Made by a program: the position numbers and the translations under genes. DNA of 64,000 nucleotides from Anoplolepis gracilipes (lineage: Eukaryota > Arthropoda > Insecta > Hymenoptera > Formicidae), in assembly GCF_047496725.1 (NCBI RefSeq), contig NC_132981.1, positions 3,175,001 through 3,239,000 on the forward strand. Direction: 5' to 3'. Shown here piece by piece: positions 13,371 through 27,680 of the stretch (position 1 is the stretch's first letter; every line of letters begins with the position of its first letter). The notes below the pieces were generated by a model. It did no database searches. It had not been told where the DNA came from and saw only the letters and a list, made by a program, of their open reading frames with translations.

Positions 13371-13900
13371 ATATTAACTCGGAGAGGAGAATAAAGCGAC
13401 GTTATACAAGGAGAGTGTGGCATGCGAAACGACTCGCATAACATCATCATCCCGCACGCACACCCATGCCGCATGCCTCGACAAAACTTTCGCCGCGAAA
13501 TCTCGCGTTTCTCTCTCTTTCTCCGCTTCCCTCTCTCTCTCTGTTTCGCTCACTTCGCTTGCCGTCGCGATCCCCTTTCGAAAGGGGCCGATGTGAACGT
13601 TCGACAGCCTGATGCGACCTACCCCAAAATCGCCCGTTAGGCCCGCACGAACGGGCGCCAGGCGCGCAATTTCGGACGAAACTTTCGCTGGTACCACATC
13701 CGGCCCGAACCTTCCTTACGAGGTACGATGTTGCGTGGGGCCGCCCCTGGCATAATAATTGTCCGACGCGTAATACGGTACAGTCCCGACAGCCATGCCG
13801 GGGCTCTCTCGGCGAAAATCGAACTCTCTCAAGAAAGCGTTAAATTTCAGACGACGGGAATTTTACAACGGGGTCGGGTTTACACAATTTCTGATCCGAT
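13371..13900. other. GC-rich island, no gene recognised
   Basis: A CpG-rich patch with open frames on both strands (for example 13422-13640 plus, 13374-13697 minus). No domain, no clean splice pair. It may be regulatory. Confidence 0.35.
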
Positions 13901-16900
13901 TCTCTGATTGAGATATAATTAAATTAAATTTTATTATAAAACACCCCCGCCCCACTAAAAATCTATTTGCATTCGTATATAAATGCCTCAAGTCATTGAA
14001 ACTCAAATGTTAAATGTAAAATTGAAAGTCTGAAATGTGTATACTTAACAATAGCTCTTTGTATACATATCAGATACATTTCTAATTCAACACGAGGAAA
14101 TAACTAGTGGAAACTCGTGGAAATTAGTCTCAATTGCGCTCGAATTAATAAGGAACATCATAAATCAAAAACATAATTAAATTGCAAAAATTAAACGATA
14201 ATATGTTTTTCATTAAAAAGCGAAAAAAGCAATAAAAAGAGAAAAATTTATGAATGTGCAAAAAGAGAGAAATTTTTAAATAAACAGATTAAAATAAATA
14301 AAATCATGTCAAAGTCTGTTATAAAATATTATTTTTATGTTTCTTATTATTTAATTTATTTAAAAAAAAAATAATGAATGCGTACGTAATTTTTTTCTAA
14401 AATTTACATATCCGTTCCTTTTTTCCTTATTTATTTTTCGCGCTTTCATATTTATAGTAATATAGATACTAAATTATTTTAATTAAATGTGAAATGCAAA
14501 ATGTAAATATATTATCAATACGTTCAATTTTCAATATCACAGCAACCATTGATGATATGGAAAAATATGTAATGTAGAAAACAGTCTTTTTTTTTACTAG
14601 TGGAATTTAGAATATTTTATACATCGATGCTTTTAATTATAAAGTGGCATAACGTAAATATAAATCCGTGTTTCGATATATTGACATAAAAGGATTCACT
14701 TGATATTGGTAAAACTTCTTGTAAGTTAATATTGACATAATTTGGCTTAATGCAAAACCTAGACGCCGCGTAACAGTTAGTATTTGCTTTTCTTCCATAT
14801 ATATAATTACTATTCTGCTGGTTGGCTATATCACTTCTCCGTGAAAAAAAATATCGACAGTATCGATGGAAGAATAGCGTGTAAGCTCTCCGTTATTATA
14901 CAAACAGATATGGGAAATATTTTAAACGTATACTTGAGTTTAATATTTATTTAAATCCCCGTCCGTTTTGCGTGATATGGTGATTTGCTCGTATTAATTT
15001 GCAGCGAGTGGAAATAAAAATCGTCATGACTAATCGTGGAAAATTGACTCGCGTATAGATATATCTGAAAATTTGTCGGTTTCTGCCAATTCTCAGATGA
15101 ATGTCAACATATTTTTTAAATAATAAGCAAATTTTAATTTTCAAGTACTTTTAAAAAATGAGATAACATTTCAGAATTTCTCCAGAAGCATTGGAAAAAT
15201 ATCTTGAAAATATTTCAGGTACAAAAAAATATATAAATAAAATATCGAAGACAAAAATGCATAAAAATTTTCGAGAAACAAATAGTTATAAATTTACAGC
15301 ATAAGTTTAGACTTTTAGCATAGAAGAAGCCCTAAGAGCATTATGTAGGGACTACTTGCGTAGGTTTCTTTCCATAAGTTGAAGTTAATTGAGACTTAAG
15401 TGATTCTCCGGGAATCAGTTAAACCACCGTTAACGTTAACCGACGCTGATGAGAACAATCCTTATCGGTGAATGCGTCGCTGCTTGTTAATGAATAACCG
15501 TGAATGTTTCAGTTTACATTCTCGAGCAGAATCATCGCGTGCGGAGCTTGTGAGTAATCGAGAATCGAGACGCAGTATGTGCGTTCGTGCGTGGGATCGT
15601 TAGATAATACACGGCGATTTCACGCCGATGTTATCGCAACATTTTTACGACGCGATACGGTAATTCGTTACGGTATCACGTTTACGCTACTGATAATTAT
15701 CATTAACGTTATTTTATACGTAATACTCTCGCACCCGTAATATTCTCCGAAGAAGAGAAATAGAAAGAAAGGAAGTTGATTCATTATATTTTGCGATCTT
15801 TTGACACTTTGCGATAAAACGTTCACTTGAAAGATTTCATTCAATTCTAAGATCGCGACGAGTAACAAAGTTTCCTTATAAATAAAGTAAAATATCTTAC
15901 GAATTTTCATAAAAAAGAAAATTAATTATATCACCATAGAAAATTTGTTTTATCTGCAACTTATAGATATATCTTGCTGTTGCTGTCGAAATTTAATTTA
16001 TCAAAAATTATCCTGTCATTTTTTTTAATAAAAATTTCTGATAAAGCTGATAAACCGGTATTGCTCTTATATAATTAGTTAGCGATGGACTGATGGTCGA
16101 AATCAGATACTTTCCGGCATGGGCAATTTCATTCGCAGCGTGCATTTTTAGCTTGCACGCATGTACGCAAGGTCATTGACGCGGTACACTTTTATCGTTA
16201 AGTATGGTCGGCGATGAGTGGTTTGCACGCAGTTGAATCTCTCGTTGTTGCTTCCTTTTTTTTTTCATTCCTCTGCACGTATATTTTATATTGGTATTGA
16301 AACCAACTATAACCGAAATAATTCTCCTCGGGACATATTCGAGACCCCAATATGTATGTCGAATTTTAAAAGTCATAATAAAATATATAAATAATTATTG
16401 TGTAATTATTATTATAATTGTAAGTAAAAAATTCTCTCAAGTATGTCAAATACAAACAATTGTGCAAAGATCAATCACATTTTTGTTAATTATTTGTCAT
16501 TAAAACATATCGTTAAAAGCGCATCTTTTTATTATTTAAATATTTTATTGGATGATTACGCTGTCGAATAAATTGATATTGATGGTATAGGGCTTAGAAA
16601 AAATTAATTGCAATTCATCGAAAAATCTTTCATTAAAATTTTAATGCAACTAAATTAGAGAATATTTTGATGAAGCCATGGTAGTGATTTACTATTAAAG
16701 GTTGGAAAATTTTTTTTTTATTAAAAAATGAGTTTGATAAAAAAATCGAAGAAAATCGCACATGTGTATTAATGCATCATACGTAAGAAGGAAATTGATC
16801 GAACAAAGCGCATTTCTGGAGACTCGTAGAATCGCCAGATGCTCGCCATCACTTATCTTTGTTCGTTTTTTAATTGATCGCATAGCGATGATCGAGATGC

Positions 16901-18518
16901 TATCGGTGCAAAATGGGTTTGCCAATCGCGGTGCCCGCTCTCGAGTGGCGACGATGTTCACTCATATTCGGTGAGTGACCTGCAGCCGCTGGTCTCGACG
17001 ACCAGCAGCACCAAACATTTATATGCCTACTGTCCAGCCTGAAAATATCGTCTCCGAAGTGCACACAAGGAACCCTGACCCTCCTCACAACAATGTTCGA
17101 TGTCTACGTCTGCGCCATCGCATTAAACTTTTATTAACTATGTACTTTCTTAACTGTATATGTATGGCTAACACAGAGTTATGATCCTACATAATAACGT
17201 GCATGTATAGATCGTACATAGATTGCCTAAATTATTACTTTGTTTTAGCAAAATTATACGGCAGAATTAACTTCAAAATTGCTTTAAAAATTGAGGAATT
17301 GTTACTTAATATTGAAATTAATATGAATTAATATCAAAGTTATGTAAAATTTTATTATAAAATATATGAAATTAATTTCCTTTATATATATATATACACA
17401 CACACAAATAGGTAACACAATCTATTCTTCAGATAATTTAAATGTCAATTTTCTCTATATATTACAAAGATATCAAATATTAAAAAATTAAAAAACTGCA
17501 ATTGCTAACGTTTTTCATATTTTGTTGAAAAAGCATAAGATTTGTCAAGAAATTCAAGTTGGATGAATCCTTCATGTAACGAGTTTGAAATTTATTTTTG
17601 CGGCAGAAATACACGCGCTACACAAACGCCACTAAATTTAAGATACTAATTCGATACGGTGAATTATAACGATGGCCTTCGGCGTTCGGCTTCATTCGAT
17701 AATGTACTATGGTTTACATGATTGCATCGATCCGTAAAAAGCATCACGTAAATCAGTTTCTCCGAATATGTATTTTATCTCGGTCTTGCTTCTATATGAA
17801 AATCTTCGTGTGGAAAATTGTGACATATCTTCTAACGTAGGTCAAATATTTTTACATAACGACAGTGATGCTTTGTATAAAAATTTCACCCGACATTGTA
17901 TAATGGCCGTTTTATTAAATTGTATAAGTGAGATACATAAATATACAAATAATATTTTTAAGTTGCGTAAAATAAAACGAGTAAAAAATAACCCCCCCCC
18001 CCCCGTCGCTTTATTACTTCAAAATTCCCGTTTCATTGAGAACTTTGACAATTTTACGAATATAAGCACAATATAATTCGAAAAAAATTTCATGTAACAA
18101 ATTTCTGTGAATTCTTCTGGATTGGATTAAATCGTTCATTTTTTTTTATTTCTTTTTCAGCAAGAGATCGCGATAAAATTTTGTTATGTCGCGACGACGC
18201 GCCAGACGCATCGCGTGAAGTATCACGATGAATTAATCGAGTGCACCGGTTAGAAAAACGGGCGCACCTGCTGTTTCACGTATATACGTGTACATCATAT
18301 GATTCCGATCGGCGTGATTAACGGCCGACGAGAAAGCGGTCGACCTCGATGTCCCTCGTGTCCGTTGGTCGCGTGGAAAACTTATAATTTGGCAATATAT
18401 GAGCACGTCGGTGACGAGAGAAACGCGCGCGTGCGAAGTCTCGTACGTAAAACAGGAAGAGACGAATGTATCACTCGCGGAGCTGATAACCGTGAACGTT
18501 TCGTGCGCATACGTGTAC

Positions 18519-18546
<28 letters not shown>
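18519..18546. repeat. (GT)n microsatellite
   Basis: A perfect GT run. ORFs across it on both strands are artefacts. Confidence 0.93.
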
Positions 18547-18549
<3 letters not shown>

Positions 18550-18748
18550 CGCACGTACGTGCACGCCTATGCTGAATTATGCAGCCTGCATATTTTCCGG
18601 TCTGTTTGGTGGGTCTCAAAGCCTAACCGGTAACCCGGCAGCCTACGCACACGAACGCGCACACATATAAATGCAGTGGGTAACTCGTCTGCAGGAGCGT
18701 CGCAGAACGCGCGAAAATTTTTCAATTTCACAGCAGGCTGCCCCTGCA

Positions 18749-18774
18749 AGAGAGAGAGAGAGAGAGAGAGAGAG
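18749..18774. repeat. (AG)n microsatellite
   Basis: A perfect AG run. Confidence 0.93.
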
Positions 18775-19250
18775 CACCCCGTGAAAGAAGAACCACCTCC
18801 CTCGAGCGCGGGGACGATTTCAAACCGAGAATAGAATAATGATGGCGTCGCAAAGAGAGATTCGCGGAAACTCTTTGCGACAGGCAGCTATCTCCGCGCT
18901 GAGTTTTATTAGCTCTCCCTATACGCGTCAATCGAAATAGAATGTCTCTCACGACATTTCTTTCAGTAATAGATCAGCAAGAAGCGCGTAATTATATGTT
19001 GTAAGTGATTAATCATTTGCAACAGCGAGAAATTTTATTTATTGAACACGCGAGAGATCATAAACAAGAAATGAAAAAAATATAAAACTTCAATCGCGCC
19101 GTTTGCATAAACAGATGTGCGACGTCAATCGCACGAAATGTCACCATTATATGGGACCACATGTTGCATACTAATTGATCCTTCGTTAGAATCTTGAAAC
19201 TCGGATTTTCAATGAGACTGCTATTAACTTGCGTCGCGCTCAGTGAGAGA

Positions 19251-19640
19251 GACCTTATCGTTTATTATAAATCATAATTCAATTTGCCGCAAATGATCAT
19301 GATATGTGACAGCGCCGAGATGTCGTCGGCGTTTTATTGTAACGCACGTAATTCGCCGATTGATCGATCGACGATGATTTAATGAACGCCGGCGAACCGG
19401 CGGACCGTTGTGTTGAATCGGACGATGCGTAATTTCCGCGCGGCCGGTTTATAAATCCTGATTAATTATTTGTCACTGAACGCGCGGTAGTAGATACACG
19501 AGTACTTCGAAAATTCAATAATTCGGCGGCGCGGTTTATAGCCCATTATTCTCTGCGAAATTAATATCTACCGTTCGGGTCGATTATTATTTCGACATTG
19601 AAGGCACTGCTGCTTTGATTATATAATCTAAAGCCAGGAA
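19251..19640. promoter_or_regulatory. Candidate cis-regulatory element (TTTAT / TAATTA cluster)
   Basis: Homeodomain-type words cluster in about 300 bp of otherwise GC-rich sequence: TTTATTATAAATC, TTTTATTGTAA, GTTTATAAATC, TTAATTATT and GTTTATAGCCC. This layout is typical of developmental enhancers bound by Caudal- or posterior-Hox-type factors. The assignment is inference from motif density only. Confidence 0.25.
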
Positions 19641-19724
19641 AAAGCAACATCTATCAACATCGGAAACCGATCTACAAGGGAGTAAGTACATTGTACGATG
19701 CAAATTTTAACCGCGACTCGGTCT

Positions 19725-19748
19725 CCCCCCTCCTCCCCCCCACCCCCC
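19725..19748 (-). other. G-quadruplex-forming tract (minus strand)
   Basis: Runs of six to eight C separated by T, CT or A read as G tracts on the minus strand and satisfy the quadruplex rule. Confidence 0.55.
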
Positions 19749-22700
19749 ATATCGACGTGTACACAGAAATCCCGCTTCGCGTCTCTGCCTTCCGCCTGCC
19801 TATTGTCATTCAAAGAGCCACTATCAAAAATCTGACAATCCATGAGAGACCACTAAGCCATGAGAGGCCGAATAGAAACGCATGACTTGCATCTCCGTCA
19901 CAGAAAGGTTGCGCTGCGCTTTTTACGTCTCATAATTTTATAGAAAACCTGTCAAATTACGGGATGCCCCGTTAGTTCGCAAACACACGTATAGGCGCGC
20001 ACATAATCCTGCTATGAATCTACATAATAACCGACAACAGCACACGTATATTTTCTATCACGCAATCGATTTGTTTTCGCATCTCCGCCATTCGCCAGGC
20101 GCGTTATGCTTATTTGCTCGCCATTATCGATCATTTGCCAAGCGCTTGAAACTTTAACCCTCTTGTGAAAGACTCGTGAAATTCCATGAACACCTGTGTT
20201 ATTTTTAGTAGGCTACAATATTTGTCATATTTTTAAGATTCGTCGCGTATAGACGTAATCGTTTTATAAAATTTTTCGCGTGAAATTTTTAATCCAATTT
20301 ATTCAAGATTTGTAATCTAATCTATATATATATAAGAGAGGATTAATGTTTTATTCATCGAATCAAGACAAAACGATTGAATTTATTTAACTTTTTTCTA
20401 CCATCTATTTTGCTTCAGTCGATCACTTGACATGATTTTTCACGCAACGACAGGCTCACCTTTTATTTGTAATCAATAATCATCGTAATCACTTTCTACA
20501 TCTCCAAGTGGCAATTTTGATTCTACTATGAGGTAACGTTGCGCGAAAACCCTTGACAAAGCTTTTCTCTAGTCATCTGCGATAATTTCTTTTACCTGCT
20601 GAATCGACAAACACGACTTGTAAAAAGAAACAAGTGACTTTTATAAAAACAATTGATAAAAAACAACCTTGATAACCAACGACAAATCAAACAACGTGTA
20701 TTGGAAAAGCACGTCGAAGAATTGTGCCTTACTATTAAGTCTATAAGTCTGCCAATGTTGATTGCAGAATGATTGCAAGTAAGATACAACGAGTCTCACT
20801 ATCATTTTAGATCTAGTTGAAATCATGATCACCATGATAATTAGCCATACGCGCATAACGGCAGGAAACAAATATCAAAACGTGCAACAGGTAGCTTCGC
20901 TAAATAACATTCATTACTTTTGGTGAAACGGAGAAAATATGGAAAAAAAAAACAAATAGAGAGAAATTATACTCTAGCTCCAACAAATCTATAAAAAAAT
21001 GTTCGAAATGTTGTCAAAGTAATTATGCGCAAACATTGCACATTATATTTTTCTTCATTATTATTCCACAGCTTTAATAAAAATGCATGAATTTAAAAAG
21101 ACTGAATCAAATTAAATGTCTTATTACTTTCTCCTTCCGTCTCTATTCAGAGCAAGTATCGAATTTTCTTCCTCGAGCTTTTTCGTAACTCCTTCTCCTC
21201 ATCGACCTCGACGTTCGTTTCCCCGAGTCTTGTACATTTTTAGAAATTCAGGTTGCGTTAAATTGCCAGGCACGAATTGTGCCGACCGCGTGTCGCGCTC
21301 TGATTCGACGGCGGTCACGTGTACGTGGCACGCGAACCCTGATCGCATGGCACGCATATGTCAACCAAAGATGGTAAGCATGGGAGAAAGATTTGGCAAC
21401 AATAGAATCTATTTTCATCGATAATTGAATACTAAAATTGTATTATTTAAGAACGACGTTTATTTTTGACCTTGCTCTTTCGAACAATTTGCTTGCAAGC
21501 TTGAAAAAAAAATGAAGAAAACCGCTTTTGCTTTTAACAGATATGACTTTACGGAAAACAAAGTATATTTAAATTTTGAAAAATACGGATATTCTTAAAA
21601 CTAGAACTGTACTGTAAAGATAAATGGTCATTGTCCTCGCGATAAATAATTTGCAATCTTCGTAATAACATACTCTATACGACGTATCGATCGCACGTAT
21701 CCGTATCTGATAACAAATTCCCGCGAGATTTCTAAATGTACGCGAGCAACGAGAAAGCGAATAGTATCTAAAATGATACGGAGTAGCGCTATTATAAGAA
21801 ATAATTGTTCGATAGCGATTAAAAGTTCGAAGTGCGGGAGAAATGCTATTTGAAAAAAAGGAAAACCTAACCTAGGTCACATCTCATGGGACCACTTTGT
21901 GATTACCGCCGTGACAAATTACAGAAACAGTGTACTGACACACACACACATACACACACACACACACACATGGTTGAACCGCAATATAACGTGATATACA
22001 AATTATCCAACTTTGTAGCCGCCATTGTAATTCGAGGGGTATGAAGTTACGTTCGCGAGTCTGGTATACATTACTTGATTACATGAGGGGACGATTACAA
22101 ACTAGCTCGTTTTGTTTTTTTTTTTTTCTCCACAGCACAAGGTCGTCAAAAAATTCGATTACGTGTAGCAACTGTTTCACTATCATCACATTGAAAACAA
22201 ATCTTCTTTGGAATTTAATTAATCAAAATACTTAACACGTGAGGATTTTATAAATATTTATTTATTATACTATAAATTAAAAAAAATATATATTATATAT
22301 ATATATATTATATATTACGCTAACATGTAGATGATATTTCTATCAGAATTTTGTAATATATTAATGTAGACAACGTGAATTTAGCAGAGATAAATCGATC
22401 GTGCGTTCATAAATTACAGGCCATTCATCAAACAAAAATAATAAATTATCGTATTAACAACATCAGGACGTCAACAAAATAATAGAAAACACATTATTCG
22501 GGAGAATGGGCTTTGACCGATGATCTTGTGAGCGAGGAATAATATGTAATTATTATTGCCGCACATTACACGTAATACCCAACCGCATAATTTCCCCAAA
22601 CATTGCGAATATTCTCTGCGACAAGTTACGCAAAAATGTTATTTTAGCCTCTCTGTTTGTAGCGTTTAATCTTTCTTTTTACCCTCATCAGTAAAACCGC

Positions 22701-24209
22701 GCAATTAGTCCAATTTTGTGGAGGGTATGCACGTACTGGTTTTAAAATAAAATACTACGTTTTCTGCGAATTTTCTACAGCAAGTTTCTTTTCCAGTTCT
22801 ATCCCTCTCTCGATACCAATAACGTTAATTGCTAGAGCTCTATTCCGAGAAATCTAAATCTTTAAACGGCTTCAGCAGTGAATATCAATCAACATTACCA
22901 ATTCTCTCTCAATTGAAGGAAAAATATCAAGGGACATTTTCCAATTTTCAATGACATATTTCGATAATTATAGAACCAGCATTTGGAGAGTAAAATTGTA
23001 ATTATAATTAAAAGATCGCGCAATTATATTAAAAGAGGTCTATCTAAAGATTTCAACTTGGTAAACTTTAACAAATAGCTAATGCATGTAGTTTTGTTAT
23101 TTACACATTTTTGCATTTCTCATTTTCAGGATGTCATTATTTATGTAAATTTCATTTTATTCCTTTCAAAATCGTCTGACTGATATAAATTTTATTATCA
23201 CATTTTGTCATATAATTTTCGTATTTATAACAATTATTATACATACGTATATATTTTTTTAATTCTCTAAATTATCATATGTATGTGTAATTATGCATAA
23301 TTTATTGTTTGCAGCTGTATGGAAGAACTATACGTATAAGATAATTTTCTTGCAACGTAATCGCAGGAGAAAAACATTGTTGGAGAATTCTTTGCCTTTG
23401 TATATTACCTAACATACACCAAAAGAAAGACACATTTCATAAAATAATTAATATAAAAAGAGAGCGAAAAGCTTCACCACCATGATATCGAAGGGAACGT
23501 GAAAAAGCAACAGTTTATCGTTCCTTTATTTTTTTCCTTAGGGTAATTCCGCAAGCTATCGGATCGTAAGAATTCGTCGAAACGCGGCTTCTATTGCGCA
23601 ATAAATTTTTCCTGAAAGAAAAATTGTCGTAGGTCTTCTTCCGCTTTCTTCAATCGTACTTGGTAATAATTACGAAGCAATTAGGCATTGCGACGTAACA
23701 ATAAATATTTCATTACAGCGACTTTCGAAGCTGGTATACGGTACACGGTAGCTCCTTCATTTTCCTTTTTTTTTTTTTTTTTTTCTATTCGACGGAGAAC
23801 GTCATTTCGACGTCGTTGTACGTTATAGGAGCGCGTTTACATTAAATCGATAGTTCCTTAGCGGTGACGAAAATTGCGGATACGTTGGCTGCTGCAGCCA
23901 CGAAAAGCGGACGTCTGAGGCGTCAGAATTTAATTACGGAAATGGAAGCGGCTTATAACTGTCGTCCTACTACCACTATCACCGACGCGGAGTTTTCCCG
24001 CAAAGCATGGTTCCGCTCGCTCGCGCGCACGCAAAATGTTGTGAAAGCAAACGCGTTTCGCTTATACCCAGTGGAAGACACCGAGAGAAGAGATGCGATA
24101 CGACAATGGTCACGTCGATCAACCTGCGAATGCAGATTATACGCTGTTTCTGAGGATCTTGAAGCTCTCGATAGTCGTGTAAATAGAAATGTGAGGGAGA
24201 TAGAGAGAT

Positions 24210-24215
<6 letters not shown>

Positions 24216-24298
<83 letters not shown>

Positions 24299-24300
24299 AA
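24216..24300. repeat. (GA)n microsatellite, about 80 bp
   Basis: One of the longest uninterrupted GA runs in the window. Confidence 0.96.
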
Positions 24301-26899
24301 GGGAGAGAGAAAGAGAAATAAAACTATTGCTACATTCAACAGTGCGATATTCAATTTACTCATCATATCGCCATTCCTCTCTTTCTTTCAATCAATATTC
24401 AATTATAATAGGAAAAAAATATCAAAAATGAAAGATAATAAGTTTCGTAAAGCTAAAAAAATAAGCGACTATATTTTTTTATACGTATAGAAAGAAACTC
24501 TCTGTTGCAAGAAAAAGATACATGTTATTTTGCGAAATAAATGATCCTAAAAAGAATCCGAAAAACGATAATTAATCTTCACATTTATTTATTCGTTTTA
24601 ACAAGCCATCTCTCTTTCGATTCTACGAATTTGCAGCAGCCAGTCTACGTTATACATAAATTACGAAGCACGATATAAATTATGCAGCGTGCTGAAAGAA
24701 ACTCATCAGAAAGGCCGTTAACTGAGAAATGAAATGCTGAATAAGTAACGACTGGCTAAGCGACGCGGCATTATTAATATCAACATATTCTTTTTAATTA
24801 GCAATTAAAACGACTTTTCGGTCAATATATTCTGATCATTATTAAAATCACACAAAAACGGTGTACTATATTCCGAGTGCATTGTATACTAAAAAAATTT
24901 CACAGACTACATGCAAAATTGCAACGAGAAACATGCATACACTTTTTTCTCTAATTTCTAATTAACGATTGATTAGCGGATCCTTTATCTTTACATTGCT
25001 TTTACAATCTTGTGGATTTTCATATTTGTTTCATTTCATCTCACTGACATGCATTCAAAAAGCTTGTTTTATAAAACAGCGATTAATACTTGATACTTTG
25101 TGGAATACTAAAATATTTGAGGATAATTATAAAGCGACGAATAGCAAGCTGACAAGAAAGCTGCTACAAAAAATATATTATATTTTAGGTACAGAATAGT
25201 CAAAGTCTGTCATTTAAATGAATAATATTATTTCATTTCATTCTAAATAAGGAAAATGCAAAGAAATTCTGGTGAGTTGATTTTTAATAGATTTAATCAT
25301 TTATTGTGCTTTATAAAAATTCATACTCGAACGACATCATAATTTCTTTCTTGTAAGTTATATTAGGCGATCTAATTTACTTGATATGACAACTATAAAA
25401 ATATTCCATCAAATTTTGCCATTTATCGGGATTTAAATATATTAACAGTAGAATTATCATCTTTGCATCGCGGATTTTGTGATTTAAGTTTGATCGACAG
25501 CTTGCCATTCTACAAAATGATTACTTGCCACAAATAATTCCAGATAAGTCGAACCGAATCTGAATCATGTTCTCGATAAGCGTATCAATTGCAACTACAT
25601 ATCATATAGTTTTTGCCGATGTTTCACGTCAATCTGTAAGCATTATACGTCACTAACGAAAAACAGGTTTAGTTTTTATAGATAGAGAGTTGTCACGCTG
25701 TGATTCTTTGCATCATGCGACGCAAGCAACCTTGTGTCTGCAAAACAGGATTGCGTTGAAAAGAGCGTATTTCAGTACAAAATAAGAGAATATTTCGAAG
25801 GTTTTTCCAGTTTGACAAATGTTCGATTTTCAACACGAGCAGAGAATAAAAAAAAAAGAAAAAAAAATGAGACACTATCGAATCGTGCGAAACAGTTAAG
25901 AAAAATATCTATGGATGAAGATGTCTAACGCACACAGATCGATAACACGCGTTGCATTCCGATTGTGGTAAAAAACCATGCGCGAGAAATTATTATCACA
26001 CCGGTATAACCAGATTTAAAGTTTGCGCAACACGTGTGTTTCCGAGGTAGGCGACGCAAGAGAAAAACGGATGGAGAAGAGAGAGAAACAGAAAGAGAAC
26101 TTGCGATGAATATCGTCATGTTCAACGGTTTCAAATTGTTTGGATGGAATTCAATGTTCATCACTTAATCGATGCTTGTCTTGATTGACATCGATCGATC
26201 GATCATTACCAGCTGCATCTTAGTCATAGTAAGTGGTGTCTACTAAGCATCCAATTAAATTCATCTAATTTAGATAAAGAAAAATTATGTGACTTTTTAT
26301 CATGCAATTAACGATTATATAACAATTCAGGATTATTATGTCAAGATAATAAAAAAGAATAGTAATTGTTGGTAAAATATTAAATATTATCAATTACAAG
26401 TAAGGTAACATAACAACAATAGTTATTTAAAAAATATAATTAATAAATGTTTGTTTAAAAAGCAATGAAAATTGATTTGATTTGATGTTAGAAATTATTT
26501 CTTCAACTATAAATAACATCGTTATTTTTTTTTCTTTTAAAATCAACAAAGTAACACAACGTATAAAAGAAAAGTATTAACATTTAAGATCAACATTCTT
26601 CTAGACACAACTTTTCTTACCTTTCAAAGAACCTCGATGTGTCAATCGGAAAATGAAAACAGATTCAAGATCTGCCGACAAATTATACGTCGAGCTTTCC
26701 TTTTCGCTCAATCAGTATCAATGTCACCCTTATTTGCTCTTTCGCATTCAGAGGATCATAGAACTACGGAAACCAATGCGTGTACCCAAGTTCCCTCTTT
26801 CTCCCTCGCTTTCTTCGTACTCTTAACACTGCCGAACCTCTTCTTCCCTACTTGTAGTAAGGTAGCAAGCGATCAAATAAAAGCCTGTATTTTCCCCGA

Positions 26900-27372
26900 T
26901 ATTGAACCTTAAGCTAAGCCTAACCTGCCTCAACCTCCGCCTACCGCAACGTGCCCTGATGTAGAGCAAAGGGGAGAGCAGAAAGAGAGAAGGGTAAGGG
27001 GGACAGACGGAGGGGCGCAGGACGCGGGGATGGGCACGCGCGGGGAGAGAGAGGGCATCAGGTAGGGGGAAGCCACCCCAACTGCGGTCGTTGACCCCAC
27101 GCACACTCCCAGTCCGGCCCGAACCCACCCCTCAGGGCCGACGACACTGGTGCCGTCTCACGGAAAAGTATTGCACTCGCATCGCGCAACCCCCTTTCAG
27201 AGAACTTCCCTCTCTCTTTTTCTATCCCTTTCTCGCCGTCGAAACCTTTCGTTCCTCATCCCTTTCCGCACTTATATCCTCTCTATCGCTCGTCCGCCCG
27301 CGCTTTCCTCCCTTTCCCTCTCTTTCTCGCGCCGTTTCTCTCACGCTTTCTCTGTCTTACCGCCACGCGCTA

Positions 27373-27415
<43 letters not shown>

Positions 27416-27680
27416 CGTTCGTCTTTCCACCGGGACACCCCGGGCCTCCGAGGTATTCCACGGTAACGACTAAGCGGGGAAAAAAATTTTAGGTGTCGTC
27501 GAGCGGAGTTCATTTTGTTACTCGTCCTTTATTGCCGTGAGCGATTTGTCGAGTTGTTTGCAATACTTCTCGGAAGCTGTCGGTTAGAGGAAACGAGTAT
27601 TCTTGCGAAAGTGTAATTGACCGCCGATTTCCGTCTTGAAGAACACCAGTCCGCGACACCGGTCAATGTCGATTTAGAAA
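26900..27680. other. GC-rich island with purine-to-pyrimidine switch
   Basis: The plus strand is purine-rich at about 26,950-27,070 and pyrimidine-rich at 27,180-27,430, including a (CT)n run at 27374-27416. It ends in a CpG-rich stretch to about 27,660 and an A run. Open frames here are compositional. It could be a promoter or a non-coding first exon. Confidence 0.4.

Larger units (their letters stand above)
13901..19250. other. Non-coding, mainly AT-rich
   Basis: No supported gene. GC-richer patches occur at about 15,340-15,660, 16,900-17,110 and 18,180-18,950. The second contains a short perfect hairpin (GCTGGTC, 5-nt loop, GACCAGC at 16989-17007). A C13 run lies at about 17992-18004 and GT/GA microsatellites near 18.5-18.8 kb. 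Confidence 0.5.
19641..26900. other. Non-coding, mainly AT-rich
   Basis: No supported gene. Notable content: a C-rich tract at 19725-19748, a GC-richer stretch with a donor-like site at about 21250-21375 (see findings), an open 115-codon frame at 23864-24208 with no domain, and a long GA microsatellite at 24216-24300. Confidence 0.5.

Noticed and set aside
21862..21880. CCTAACCTA, resembling the insect telomere repeat
   Set aside because: Fewer than two full TTAGG-type units, no array; also seen once near 26,918. Chance.
23864..24211. 115-codon ORF with fairly balanced composition
   Set aside because: No recognised domain and no clear donor; it ends in a GA microsatellite. Left open as a weak possibility but not supported enough to annotate.
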